A DNA stretch of 64,000 bases from Amborella trichopoda. Taxonomy: Eukaryota > Streptophyta > Magnoliopsida > Amborellales > Amborellaceae. Positions within the stretch are counted from its first letter, which is position 1; the number at the start of each line of letters is the position of its first letter. Positions 24,831 to 35,779 of the stretch are shown here, piece after piece. The stretch lies in the NCBI RefSeq assembly GCF_000471905.2, contig NW_006496103.1:905229-969228 (forward strand). Reading direction: 5' to 3'. Made by a program: the position numbers and the translations under genes. The notes under the pieces are model-generated. The model was given only the letters and a program-made list of their open reading frames with translations, made no database searches and was not told the origin of the DNA.

Positions 24831-25529
24831 TAGTTCCTTTAACTTTGCTGGGAGCAGAGAGGTTAACTCTTTAGGGAAGATCTTTGGATATTCTCTCACC
24901 ATAGGTATCTCTTCTAACTTGGCCTGGACATCAACCAAGTATCCCACAAATCTTTTGGTTAACAGGCTGGAAGTCTGAAGGGTTGAAATGATGAGTAGAG
25001 GGCAAACATCTTTGATACCCATAAAACTCAGTTCAGGTTGGTTCGGGCGTCTAAAAGTTACAGTCTTGTCATGGAAGTTTACTGTAGCATAATGGGTGGA
25101 CAACCAATCCATGCTCAAGATAATATCCAAGTATTGGATGTCTAGGAGTATCAGATATGTAGGTAACATCTGCCCCTCTAGCACAATCGCACAATGTTTA
25201 TACGCTATGTCAGTTCCTATAGATTCTCCCATAGGTGTGCTTACAACCAAAGTCCAATCAAGCTGTGAAAGCTTAACATTCAAATGGCATGCAATGTATG
25301 GTGCAACAAAAGAATGGGAAGATCCAGGATCAATTAAAATTTTTGCTTCAATTCCACAAACAGAAAGCTTACCTCGAATAATAGAGGTCGATGCCTTAGC
25401 CTCTTGTTTTGTCAGAGAGAAAACCCGACCTTGGGTCCTCGGTCGATCCTCTGGTCCTTTGACTGGACAGTCTTTCACTAGATGGCCTGGCTTGCACACC
25501 GAAAACAGGCCCTGGTCTTCCTGAAGCAC
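24816..25529 (-). pseudogene. Gypsy second zinc knuckle and protease
   Basis: It opens with a zinc-knuckle half (CKPGHLVKDCP), then RVFSLTKQEAKAS. The aspartic protease follows: ILIDPGSSHSFVAPYIACHL, with DPGS in place of DTGS/DSGS. Next come GTDIAYKHCAIVLEGQMLPT and DIILSMDWLSTHYATVNFHD, both typical of chromovirus protease. The 237-codon frame is open throughout, the longest intact stretch of this element. Confidence 0.82.
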
Positions 25530-26377
25530 TCGGCTGTTGTATGGTTACTCTGACCACAATGAGGGCAGATTGGGCGCCGATTGCCCCTTACATCACCTTG
25601 AAATGTCCTCTGAATCTTGACCCGACCCTGATCATTCTTACCCTTAAATTCTCTCCTTGAAGGTGGTCGATCTTTCCTCTTAAAATTTCGAGGTTGCGTG
25701 GCCCCCAATCTCCCTTCTTTCCTCAAGCGAAAATCTTCACAATCCCTTTCTATTTTTAGGGCAAGATCTACCGGTGGAGAGAAAGTGTTGAGATTTGATG
25801 AAATGATCCTTCCTCGTTTACTTGCTTTTCGCACCTCAGTATCAATAATATGTGGCGCGTATCTTGATAGCTCATCAATTTTTGCTGCATAATGCTCCAC
25901 ATACATCTTTCCCTGCTGCAGCTCTATGAATTCCACTTCTTTTCTTTCCCTTAATGAGTCAAGAAAAAACTTTTCATAAAATTCCTCCAGAAAATTCTCC
26001 TAAGTGGCTACAGTTCCTGATCTCTCCCAAGACTGCTTTACTGAGCTCCACCAGGGCTCAGCTTCTCCTTCAAGTATAAAAGTGCCCAGTCTCACTTTCT
26101 GTTCATCTGTATAGTTTAAGACTTCAAAGATCTTCTCCATCTATCTTCTCCATCTCTCTACTTTTTCTACTCCCCCTTGCCCCACAATGTTTGGAGGTGC
26201 CAGCCTCTTGAATCTATCTATCAAACCACTATCGCTCTGGTCAGTGGCAAGGCTACATGGGGTCGGCATCGATTCCCTCTTCATTTGTGTCATGGTCCCT
26301 AGAGTTCTAAAGAATTTATCAAAGGCCTCGGTGTTCTTGTTGTTTGAACTCGCATTGTTTTCACGAGTCTTCGGCAT
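25478..26377 (-). pseudogene. Gypsy gag
   Basis: The likely start is the ATG at 26377 (MPKTRENNASSNN). The capsid part includes [18 protein letters not shown], then FLEEFYEKFFLDSLRERKEV and EFIELQQGKMYVEHYAAKID, typical of plant chromovirus gag. One TAG stop lies near 26002. The first zinc knuckle CPHCGQSNHTTAEC is intact, and the second crosses into the protease frame by a frameshift near 25500. Confidence 0.82.
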
Positions 26378-26470
26378 CTTCAACCTAAAACACAAGCACC
26401 CAACTCCTAACCTATCCAATAATTATCCTAAATACACTTCTAAAACTTCCTAGGCCAAGAATCCAATCCT

Positions 26471-26488
26471 GGCTACTCTGATACTATA
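26471..26488 (-). other. Primer-binding site region of the Tekay-like Gypsy
   Basis: Minus-strand TATAGTATCAGAGTAGCC lies two bases from the LTR edge at 26491. It resembles the initiator-Met complement TGGTATCAGAGC. Confidence 0.65.
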
Positions 26489-26490
26489 AC

Positions 26491-28852
26491 TGTCATGTCC
26501 CTTCCCCTTGACCCCTATCGTACTTTACCGGAGGGCGACAGAGTGCGAGATCGCAACCGGAGGTCGTGAATGCCACTCAGGTGGAAGTGGCTCAACGCAT
26601 GTAACATGCGAAATCAAGAGCAAACCACGAAATAAAACTAAAATCCAAACATTAAGACAAATAAATCCAAAAGCACAGCCATTTCCATTAACATCTGTTA
26701 TGTAAAAATTATTTTACAATCGGTTCAAGGACTACTGGCCCACAAAAAAATACAGAGTTACATAAAATACTTCAGTGGCAAAGCCACCAAACACCTACTA
26801 TGACAAACTTCTGCAGGGTCCTTTCCTCAAGACTCCAAGCTTCACTCGATCGGCACGCATGCCTGTTGTCCGTCTTTCAGATCAAGACTATCACTCTACA
26901 ATCAAGAGAATAAAAATGGAATGAGCTAACAACTCAGTAAGCAGATCTACACCCTTGTATTTCAACCTATAAACGGTGATAACAGTTAACAGTGCTCTCT
27001 AATTTACAGAGAAACCAAGAAAGTTCCTCTTATTATGCTCTTTAATACTTTTCAAACTATAAAGAAACATAGTTTAATAATCAGGAACATGCAGTGCATA
27101 GACCATAAATCATTTCATTTTAAGCAAATAGTAAGATTAACAGTTGACAGTTCATACAGTGAGAGCTAGAGAAGCCTACTCCTGAAATTGAAGTTCCATC
27201 GATTAGGTCAAGTCAATCCTGTAGCATGGAACTCTATCCTCATTCAGGAGGGAAGACAATGACAAGTGGGTGTCCCACTTCGTAATGCCCTCACACACAC
27301 ACGCACACACACACCTCCCCGGCGCGCTTTGGGGTATTCGATAGGCAGTGGCCTTGCAAGACACGACCCTCTCCTTATGCCCTTCTGACGAGAGAGTGTT
27401 ACATTACCATTGAGAGACTCAATGTGTAGTGCCTATTACAATTGGAGGGTGAGACCCACCCAATTACTCAGTTTCACTTCCCGACCCACCCATTGGGTGA
27501 CCCATTGCGTAGTGGTCAGTCTCATAACATATCACAATATAGCATTACGTAGTGGTCAGTACCCGTATCTCATTATCACATTTCCAATATCACAGTATCA
27601 GTGTCACATTATGACGATGTTAGTATCTCAGTATGGCAGTAGCAGTATCATAGTATGACACTAGCAGTATCACAGTATGACAATAGCAGTATCACAGTAT
27701 GACAGTAGCAGTATCACAGTATGACAGTAATAATATCACCGTCTGACAGTAGCAGTATCAAAGTATTACAGTAGCAGTATCACAGTATCTCAGTAGAAGT
27801 ATCGTAATATGATATTAGCAGTATCACAGTACGATAATAGCAGTATCATAGTATGACGATAGTAGTATCACAATATCTCATTTTTAATATCACTATTCAA
27901 ATTTCCTGCCATTTCAGACAGTGACGTCCAACCCTAAAGAGGGTCGTAACTTTTGATCTATTTTGAATTTGGAGACTGTTTCAAAAGAAATTTTACATTA
28001 GACACAAATCTATTAAATAGGGGTGGTTTGAAAGCATTTGGACCCCCATTTGACCCTTCAAAAGTTCAAAGCAATGGTGGTTCACTATCTGTGCCCTGCT
28101 GTGCTTCTAAGACAGTGACATACCTCCATTATTAATTGCATAACTTTCTATCTAGGAGGAATTTCGAAATAATTTCTACATGCAACTTTAAGGCCAATCA
28201 TAGATCTCTCAAATGGCAATAGTTTAAGGGCAATTGGGCTTCATTTGGTTAGTGAAAACCCATGGAAATAGCAATGACAGTTAAAATACACAGGGCAAAC
28301 AATCAACAGTGACATGCTTATTCATATTGGAATATAAGTTCCCATTTATAAGGAATTTAAACAATGGGAAAACATGAACATTTTAATAGACTCAAATGTC
28401 TTTCTAATGGCAGTAATTTGAGGTCATTTGGTCCTCATTTGGCTGTTCAAAAGCCTATTACAAAAGAAACATATATGTTCCTGAAATTTCACAATGACAC
28501 TTAACATGCTTCAAGAACATGCTTCATAACTTTCAATTCTCAATGAATAACATCATAATAGCTGTTCCATCTCATTATACAAACATATATATAAATTTTT
28601 ATACAGAATTTGGTAAGCATTAGATTCATTCTCAACATCAAAGTTCATCATGTAACAAAGACATCGTTTCAGTGAAACAAGACAGAGAAATGGCTACAAT
28701 ACATTCAATCTTGTAGATATTTTGTTTCATGCCTTCTCATAACATTGGTGCAATGGTGGTTGATCCACTTACTCAATCAACAATGATGCCTTCAATACCT
28801 CTGTCATAGTCCCCTTCAACCTCCTCACAAACTCCAACAGTGCAGTGACAGT
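26491..28852 (-). repeat. 5' LTR of the Tekay-like Gypsy, outer part (left of the nested insertion)
   Basis: It starts TGTCATGTCCCTTCC and is homologous to 19021-21490. It stops after GCAGTGACAGT, where the Tat-like Gypsy begins. The rest of this LTR is at 48603-49020. Confidence 0.9.
27560..27890 (+). repeat. 22-bp minisatellite in the right Gypsy LTR
   Basis: Units of CAGTATCACAGTATGACAG plus TAG, with about twelve copies. It is the counterpart of 20225-20510. Confidence 0.8.
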
Positions 28853-31551
28853 TGGTCGGATGCCTCGATCTCACCTCCCCGGATTTAGGTGATCGGGTGA
28901 CACGTGTCCCAGGTTTGGAAGACCCAGAACCTGAGATCGCTCTCTCGGGAACGTTATTTACAGAACAAGCGCAAGTTCCCAACTGGTGAGAGAGGAATTT
29001 TGAATGTGAGGTGGGGACCAACCTCTCCTAGGTCCGTGACTTACTCAGGCTGACTCGCACAGGCACCCTTCTTGAATCATGACGAAAATCCCCCTAGTTG
29101 CTTCAACTGGTTCGGACTCACCTCTCTTGACTTGCAATCTCCTTATTTCTGCATAGCACTAACATGGTTAATTTGCATGACAAGCGGGCCAAAGGACCCA
29201 CCCTTACCTAAGGACGATGAACATTCATATGGCAGAGAAGATGAGAAATTAGGGTGATGAATAAGAGGAGAAAAGAGAAGAGGACTCAACAAGGGGACGA
29301 GACTAGCATGGTATCTAGACAAGTACAGTGACCGACTCGGAGTCATAGCAAGACAGACATGGTAACTCAGACCGGCATGAAGGCAATACTACTCAAAACC
29401 AAGGCATATATGATTGTCGTAATCTGGGGTGGCAGCAAGACGGGACAGTGCTGCTCGCAGTAAAAGGGCGAGTAGTGAACTGCAGACGCCGTTAGCCATC
29501 GCTGTTGGCAATACGAGAAGGCAGCACGACCATTTGTGGGCTGCGATAGGATTCGCCATCTACAACAGGCACAGAGCATGAAAGAAGCTTGCGGACCGCA
29601 GAAGGCATCGCCGTTTGTAAGAGGCAAGACATGGGTGAAACTCCCTGCGAGCGGCAATAGCCATTGTCGCGACCCTTCGGGGGCAGCGATAAGTATCATC
29701 GTCTACGACCCGTAAGAGGATAGAGAGATAGTCTGCAGTTGGCAATACACATCGCCACGCATGACGTCAGTCTTGGAACCGAAAAAGGAGCCCAACCCGT
29801 TGCTTCAACGCTGCCTGACTCTCTGTGTGTGCCTTCAGATGGCGTTACGCACAACGACGGCTAACGCCATGTGCAAACCATACTGAGGAAAAGAGACGAG
29901 CGAAAAGAGAAAGCAAGAAGCTCGTGTATGACGCTACCGTCACCATGCACGACCTGTGAAACCACAGGAGGGCGAAGAAAGAAAGAGGCATGCATGGCAC
30001 TGCCACAGCCGTGCATGGCCGCTGAGAAAGGCCAATAGAGAAGAAGAAATCAGATGAAGAAGAAGAAAGAGGAGAAGAGAGAGAAGAGGAAGAGAGAGAA
30101 GGGAAGAGAGAGAAAATATCTTGAAGATAGAAGGGATACTGCTCTAAACTTTCTCTCTCCTCTCTTTATCTCTCAAAAGGAGAAACGTGACCCAACTCCT
30201 GCTCTTGAAAAGGAATTGTTATTAATCGAAAGAGGTTCCTTACAATGACTTTTCTTCTTTCCCCTCTTGAATGAGAGGTAGCATCTACTTATAGACTAGG
30301 GCTAAAACATGGGTGGATTACTCAAAACTATCCCTAATTGATGATAATTACATATTTTTTAATTAAATAAAATAAAAAATAGAGTGCAAAATGACTGATT
30401 TGCCCCTTCTTAACAATTGAAAAAAATTCAAAACAGTCCCTGCAGAGAACTTGGGACGTTCTTGATTCTTCTCAAACGATCCATTGATGATTTGTCATTC
30501 GAATGGACAAAAGATGATTGCCATTATGTAGGGCTTGATGCTCCGATCATTTTGATATTACTTTTAAGCCATGAATTACACTTTAAAGGAATAATCACGA
30601 AACTTAAAATTTGATTAGATCTTGAAAACATTTGATTGATATTGCATCTTCCTCTTGATGTTTTTCTTCGATATCTTCGTTGAATTGCGGCGAGCATGTC
30701 ACCACGATGATGTTGCAACAAATGCAGCTCTATTTCATTCCCGGATGAAGATTTCACAACTTTAGAGTTTTTGTCGGAATCTAGAATTTCGGCCCGAAAT
30801 TCATAGTCACTTTATTGGCTTCGTGCGTGAAATCCAACCATTCATCATGTACGGGTTTCGGCTAAGAGATAGCCCTGAACCTTACGCATGCGATGGACCT
30901 AATCTGGTGTCAATCCGATTCGCGAGCGCTGTGATTTGGCCGCTAGAGCGAGGTGTGTCGCTGTTGATTTTCCTATAACTTTTTTCATGGATCAGCAACT
31001 TCTCTATAGCTTTTCTTCCTACTTGGGCGTCATCACAGGGCATGCCACTTTTGAAACGCTCATCTTGACGAGATGAACGTGCTCACAAAATTTGAGTGTG
31101 ATTCGATCCGGGGCGATTGAGATATGAACCCCAAAAGTCACAGCCCGAGAATGTAACCAGCTTTAATGGTGATTTGGTGCAGAGAGGCGATACGGCAATA
31201 GTGTGCGGCCTACTCCTTTTCGGTATTTTACTCATAACTTTGTCCTAGAGTGCCCGATTAAGCTGAAACTTGACCCATGGTCCCACGGCCGTTTGATGCT
31301 CCAAAAGTAGGGTTGCAGTTATAGGGGTTTGTTTAAGGTGTTAGAGACCTATTATGTCGAAACTATCCTTCGTCTGCACTACCTTAGTCATGTAGGAATG
31401 TGACGAAACTTGGCAGGAGGATTTTTGGATTCCTTATGAAGATCTTTGCTAGTTCTGGAGTCATTCTGAGACTGTCAAAATTTCCACTGTTTGTCAGGCT
31501 TTATTGATAGCCACTGGGGACCCATGGTGCTAAAAATCTCTTCAACCAGCA
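28853..31551 (-). repeat. 3' LTR of the Tat-like Gypsy
   Basis: It begins TGGTCGGATGCCTCGATC and ends TCTTCAACCAGCA. It is homologous to 45661-48602. On the minus strand the purine-rich TTCGGCGGGGCA precedes it (31552-31563). Confidence 0.85.
29440..29770. repeat. GCGATA/TATCGC near-palindromic motif cluster in the LTR
   Basis: Several short blocks of the form GGCGATAGxxATCGCC recur, as do GCAATACACATCGCC and GCGATAAGTATCATCGTC. The same cluster is in 46440-46770 and 36420-36700. The function is unknown; it may be a structured part of the LTR transcript. Confidence 0.5.
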
Positions 31552-32689
31552 TGCCCCGCCGAATGTTGTGCTTCGAGAGAAGAAAGAAGGACAACATTCG
31601 AAAATTTCCTTTGGCTTTATTTTTTTTCTTCCTAGCCACAGGAACACATGAACACCGAGGAGAAATCCACGCAATGTTGTAACTAAGATGCTCAGATGTT
31701 TGGATGCAATGTGCAGGTCTATCCGTGGAGACTTCAGGGGAGAAGAGACTTTGAGGAATCTTGTCACGGTCCTCACCCTCACGGGATCGATTGTGATTTT
31801 GACAGCTGAGGATTTTGTAATAACCTCGTTGGTCAAAATCTGGTCTGTCTGGCAATCTAGTGCCATGCTAAAGGAAATTTTTCCCATTTGGTCTGGGTTT
31901 GTTTGTTGTTGGATTGACAGCCAAAGAACCTTTGGTTGGTGTTGTTATTTTCTATATTAGGTTTTCTTTTGATAAGTAGGGTACCACTGTGGACCCCATC
32001 CTGTCGGGTCCAGTCAGAGGCTTTTTGTTGTCTCGAAGGTCTGGTCTTGTCGGTTAGGAAGGGATTTTTGCGAGGCGTCACCTTGAAGTCTCTGATAGGT
32101 TTCGTCTTGGCTTTGTCAGTTTCTTACCTTCGTGGGACGTCTTCAACATCTTGGAGTGCGTTAGTGACCTCATGGGAATGGTGCTCTTCTTCATGAGACT
32201 TGTCTTGTCTTGTCTTCTTGGCGAGTCTTTTATCCTTCGAGTCCTGTTTGTGAATGGACTTAGGTTGTAAGAATCTTTCCTTGAACCTCATATTTTTTAG
32301 TCTTAGTATTGTGATACCATGGATTTTTCTCTTTGAATATGGGTTAAAGCCACCTGTTGAGGCGAGTGCTGCATCAACCTATTTATTAGTTCAAGCGTCC
32401 TTTGCAGATTTTCACTTGGACTGGGAAGCGGCGCCGTAGAGATGGTTTTCACCAACTTCCTTTTATTTGGGGCTCTTTTACCCATGACCATTTGACCATG
32501 TCGACCCTTATTCTTCCATTTTTACTCACGGTGCCCTTTCGGGTTTTCACCGTGCTCGTGTTTTTTTTTACTCATTGTTTTGTGACCATGCCCATCCATT
32601 ATTTTTACTAATGGCGTTCCCTTGTTCAGGTATACACCATGCTCGTTAATTTTTGTGAAGGCGTGTTTAGGGTCAGGCCTTCGGGACAT
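31552..32689. other. Interior of the Tat-like Gypsy, no coding recognised
   Basis: Open frames of 60-126 codons occur on both strands but none shows a conserved motif. The sequence is neither low-complexity nor similar to other parts of the window. In a complete element this position would hold the end of pol. Confidence 0.5.
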
Positions 32690-33260
32690 GTGAGAAGCCT
32701 TTTAACGTCATGCGGTCAGGATGTGCACTATGGTTTAAGGTCATATAGCTGGACCATAGTGGGGATGGATAGCAATTTGTTGAAGCCATGGAGTATGGTG
32801 GTTGTTTTAACTCATTTGGGGAAATGGCACGAGGCTATCCGTGAAAGATGGATGATGTATGAATGGTGGGTGAAAAGTGGTGAACTAACTGATGGCGAGT
32901 ATGGGTGGTGGAATGGTTCGCCATTTTATGAGCAGGGGTGAAACTCACTAGGGAATGATGAATGGTGTTGAGTGAATGGACTCACTGGGGAGGTAATGAA
33001 AGTGGTGTGTGCATGAACAGATCGGTTGGGGAAGGCGTGTGTGAAGATGCACGTAAAGGGCGTGTGCGCGTATTGTGGGAAAAGTTTAAGGTCATGCCTC
33101 CGACCTGTGCAAAGCAGTTTAATGTCATGCAACCAGGACGTGCACTATGGTTTAAGATCACATAGCTTGGACCGTGGTTATGCAGTTTAGAGTCATACAA
33201 CTTGGACCATGCAGTTTAAGGTCGTGCAGCTAGACCTCCACTATAGTTTAAGGTCACATA
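32690..33260 (+). repeat. Degenerate GTTTAAGGTCATGCAG/TTTGGACCATG array, left part
   Basis: Phrases such as TTTAAGGTCAT(A/G)(C/T)AG, CTTGGACCATGG and GCACTATGGTTTAAG repeat every 30-45 bp, becoming dense after about 33090. The array continues at 34837-35400 beyond an hAT-like insertion. Confidence 0.65.
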
Positions 33261-34039
33261 GTTTGGACCAATGGTTTAAAAAGCGGATCGGTGACCTGGA
33301 TCGGGTATCTCAAAAATCGATCTGAATCGGCAAATCGTCGATCCAGATCAAGAATATGCTGAATCGGTCGGATTAAAGCTTCAAACAAATCCAAAAAAAT
33401 TATTAAAATTCATTATAAATGTTGTTTCTTATGAATCCAATAAGAAATGAGGGTACTACATTATTAACTTTCATTTTTTTCATCAATTTGTGAATATTGA
33501 GATGCTCTTTCCTTGTATAAACTTCAGTATTAAATTTGCATTACATAAAAGAAAAATCATAGGATTATCATGGATAAAATATATAATTATAAATGGACTA
33601 TAATAAAGATTAGACTAAATCAATGAAAGAATGACCATTAAAATCTCGTTTTGGCAAAAAACCCTAATCCGCTAAAAAAACTCAAATTATTACAGCCTAA
33701 CTAACTATAATCCAAAATTATTACAACCTAACTAATTATAATAGTATATACTGAAATTATAATTATTAGTTTACATTTTATAATTATTTTATTAGATAAA
33801 TAATAACAAATTAAAAATATTTTATAATATTATCTAATTTAAAATGTATTATTGACAACTGTAAGAAAAATAGTACATTACATGATTTATAATGTAAAAA
33901 TTAATAAATAAAATAAAAGATTTGGTTATCAATGTAAAAATTAATAAAATGCGTCAAATTTTGGAAATAACAATTTAATTTATTATATGCCCTAGGGGGA
34001 ACAAAAATTAGCTCAAGAGGAGATAAACTATTATATGGC

Positions 34040-34110
34040 CCAAGGGGGGATTCGAACTTGAGAAGTTAAAGCAAATAACATTCGTGATAACCATCATGCC
34101 TCCTTAACAT
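34040..34110 (-). other. tRNA-like sequence, possible SINE remnant
   Basis: On the minus strand GTTCGAATCC (34057-34048) matches the tRNA B box. A TGATGGTTATC stretch (34096-34086) stands where an A box would be, 28 bases away. There is no cloverleaf clear enough to call a tRNA gene. It may be a fragment of a tRNA-derived SINE inside hAT-like copy 2. Confidence 0.3.
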
Positions 34111-34180
34111 ACATGTTTAAAATTGCTTATTAATAGCATATATTTACGTTCTATTTTCATTTAATGATGTTTGGGAATTA

Positions 34181-34220
34181 TCCCACATCGAATGATGATT
34201 ATTCAAATATGCTATATAAA
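34181..34220 (+). promoter_or_regulatory. TCCCACATCG plus TATA module, copy 2
   Basis: TCCCACATCG at 34181-34190 is followed by TATATAAA at 34213-34220, 32 bases from start to start. The downstream array of CACGTG words would lie in the transcript. Confidence 0.45.
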
Positions 34221-34259
34221 TAACTATGTAATTGGAAGATAAGCACAAGTGTGAAAACA

Positions 34260-34600
34260 TTAGGGCATCCGTGCACACGAGCATGTGCGTGTCCCACATG
34301 TGGCACATGTGGGAGTGGTGTGTGTCGCACGCGTAATGCGTACGCAAGTGTGAAAATGTTTTCCAATACATGTGTGTGTCGCACGTGTGGGAGTGTATGT
34401 GGCATGTGTGGGAGTGTGTACCGGTGCACACATGTGCATGTGCGTATGGCACTTGTGGGAGTGTGTGTGGCACGTGTGGGAGTGTGTAATGCTCGTGTCA
34501 CACGTACACACGTGTGGGAGTGGTGCGTGTCGCACACACGTACACACATGTGAGAGTGGTGTGTGTCGCATGTGTGACACGTACACACGTGTGAAGGTGC
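34260..34600 (+). repeat. CACGTGTGGGAGTGTG tandem repeat
   Basis: A chain of GTGTGTGGCACGTGTGGGAG-type units with many CACGTG, ACACGTGTG and CGCACG words. It leaves long open frames of Cys/His/Thr codons on the minus strand and Val/Cys/Gly codons on the plus strand. These are by-products of the repeat. Confidence 0.8.
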
Positions 34601-34614
34601 TTTTGAGGCTAGAA

Positions 34615-34750
34615 CTGAGAGGAAACGGGCCTGAACCGGGTGGGAATCGCTAGAACCGAGAGGGAACCGGACAGAACCGAGAGGGAACCGCTAGAACCGG
34701 GAGGGAACCGGCGGTTCTGCTCTAGAACCGGACGGTTCCCAGTTTTGTGC
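34615..34750 (+). repeat. GAACCG(A/G)GAGGGAACCG tandem repeat
   Basis: Units of about 24 bp, such as CTAGAACCGAGAGGGAACCG, occur about five times. They lie next to the right end of hAT-like copy 2. Confidence 0.7.
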
Positions 34751-34836
34751 TGGAACCAACACGGGCTGTGCCAATTCCCGAGTCGAACCAGGCGAGTCCG
34801 ATTCGACTCACCGATTTTTAAATCATTGGTTTGGAC

Positions 34837-35400
34837 CATGGTGCGAAGCCTTTTATCGTCATGCGACTAGGATGTGTACTATAGTTTAAGGTCATATAGT
34901 TTGGACCATGGATGTGTAGTTTAAAGTCTTCCAGCAAGGACCATGCAGTTTAAGGTCGTGCAACTAGACCTCTGTTATAGTTTCAGGTCATATAACTCCA
35001 CTGGGGATAATGTGTTGCAATACGAATGTGACTCCTACTAGAAATGAGGGACAATGCCCTGCATGTAGCTCTACTGGGAATGACAGTACAGCGTATAGGT
35101 GTAACCCCACTTGGGATAGTGGTAGAATACACTGGGTGGAGAGGTGCATCCGCTTCATAGCTTAAAGTCATGTGAATGGACAATTTGTCGCGCTATTTTA
35201 ACGTCTTGCTACGAGGATATGCATTACAGTTTTAAGGCCTTGTAGCTTGGACCTTGGTTATGCAGTTTAAAGTCATGTAGCTAGGACCATGCAGTTTAAG
35301 GTCGTGCAACTAGACCTCCGCTATAGTTTATTAGCATATAGTTTGGACCATGCAGTTTAGGGTGGTGCACTTAGACCGTAATGTGGTATGAGAATGTGAC
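34837..35400 (+). repeat. GTTTAAGGTC/TTTGGACCATG array, right part
   Basis: It continues the array of 32690-33260, with repeated TTTAAGGTCGTGCAACTAGA and TTTGGACCATG phrases. The interruption by hAT-like copy 2 is clean. Confidence 0.65.
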
Positions 35401-35515
35401 TCCATGGGGAACAGAGTCGTAATTGGAGACTTGACTCGCTGGGGATGCTGAATGGTGGCCATGCGCACGGTGCTGCATTAGGCCTTGATAATGGGCATGA
35501 TATTAGGCCTTTGGT

Positions 35516-35765
35516 GAATCACGCAGCGATAGCTTCTGGTGAATCGCACGGCGATAGCTTCTTGTGAAGCGCACAGCGATAGCTTCTAGTGAAGCGCAAG
35601 GCGATAGCTTCTAGTGAAGCGCATGGCAGTAGCTTCTTCTGAAGCGCACAGTGATAGCATCTTGTGAAGCACACGACGATAGCTTTTTGTGAAGCGCACG
35701 ACAATAACTTCTTGTGAAGCTCACGGCGATAGCTTCTTTAGTAATGCACACGGTGTTAATTTTGA
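35516..35765 (+). repeat. 25-bp tandem array CGCACGGCGATAGCTTCTTG plus TGAAG
   Basis: Nine or ten consecutive 25-bp units with substitutions. A related array of GCGATAGCC(T) words is on the far side of the solo LTR at 39850-40120. Confidence 0.85.
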
Positions 35766-35779
35766 GTAAGGCACGCGGC

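Larger units (their letters stand above)
33269..34828. mobile_element. hAT-like non-autonomous element, copy 2
   Basis: It starts CAATGGTTTAAAAAGCGG and ends CCGATTTTTAAATCATTG, giving inverted termini CAATG(G/A)TTTAAAAA. It is flanked by the perfect 8-bp duplication GTTTGGAC (33261-33268 and 34829-34836), which fits the hAT superfamily. Because the target is a tandem array containing that word, part of the match could be due to the array. The left interior matches copy 1. No transposase is present. The right half holds CACGTGTG repeats and GAACCG repeats. Confidence 0.7.

Noticed and set aside
31475..31960. Overlapping 90-128-codon frames on both strands
   Set aside because: They lie at the LTR and interior junction of the Tat-like Gypsy, with no conserved domain and no sign of selection on one frame.
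34048..34096. tRNA gene
   Set aside because: The B box is good, but no acceptor or anticodon stem can be paired, so it is kept only as a SINE-like remnant.
34199..34588. 129-codon Cys/His/Thr-rich open frame on the minus strand
   Set aside because: It is the translation of the CACGTGTGGGAGTG repeat. Three frames are open at once and no domain is present.
35516..35765. Possible CRISPR array
   Set aside because: The 25-bp units are directly tandem without spacers, and the genome is a plant's.
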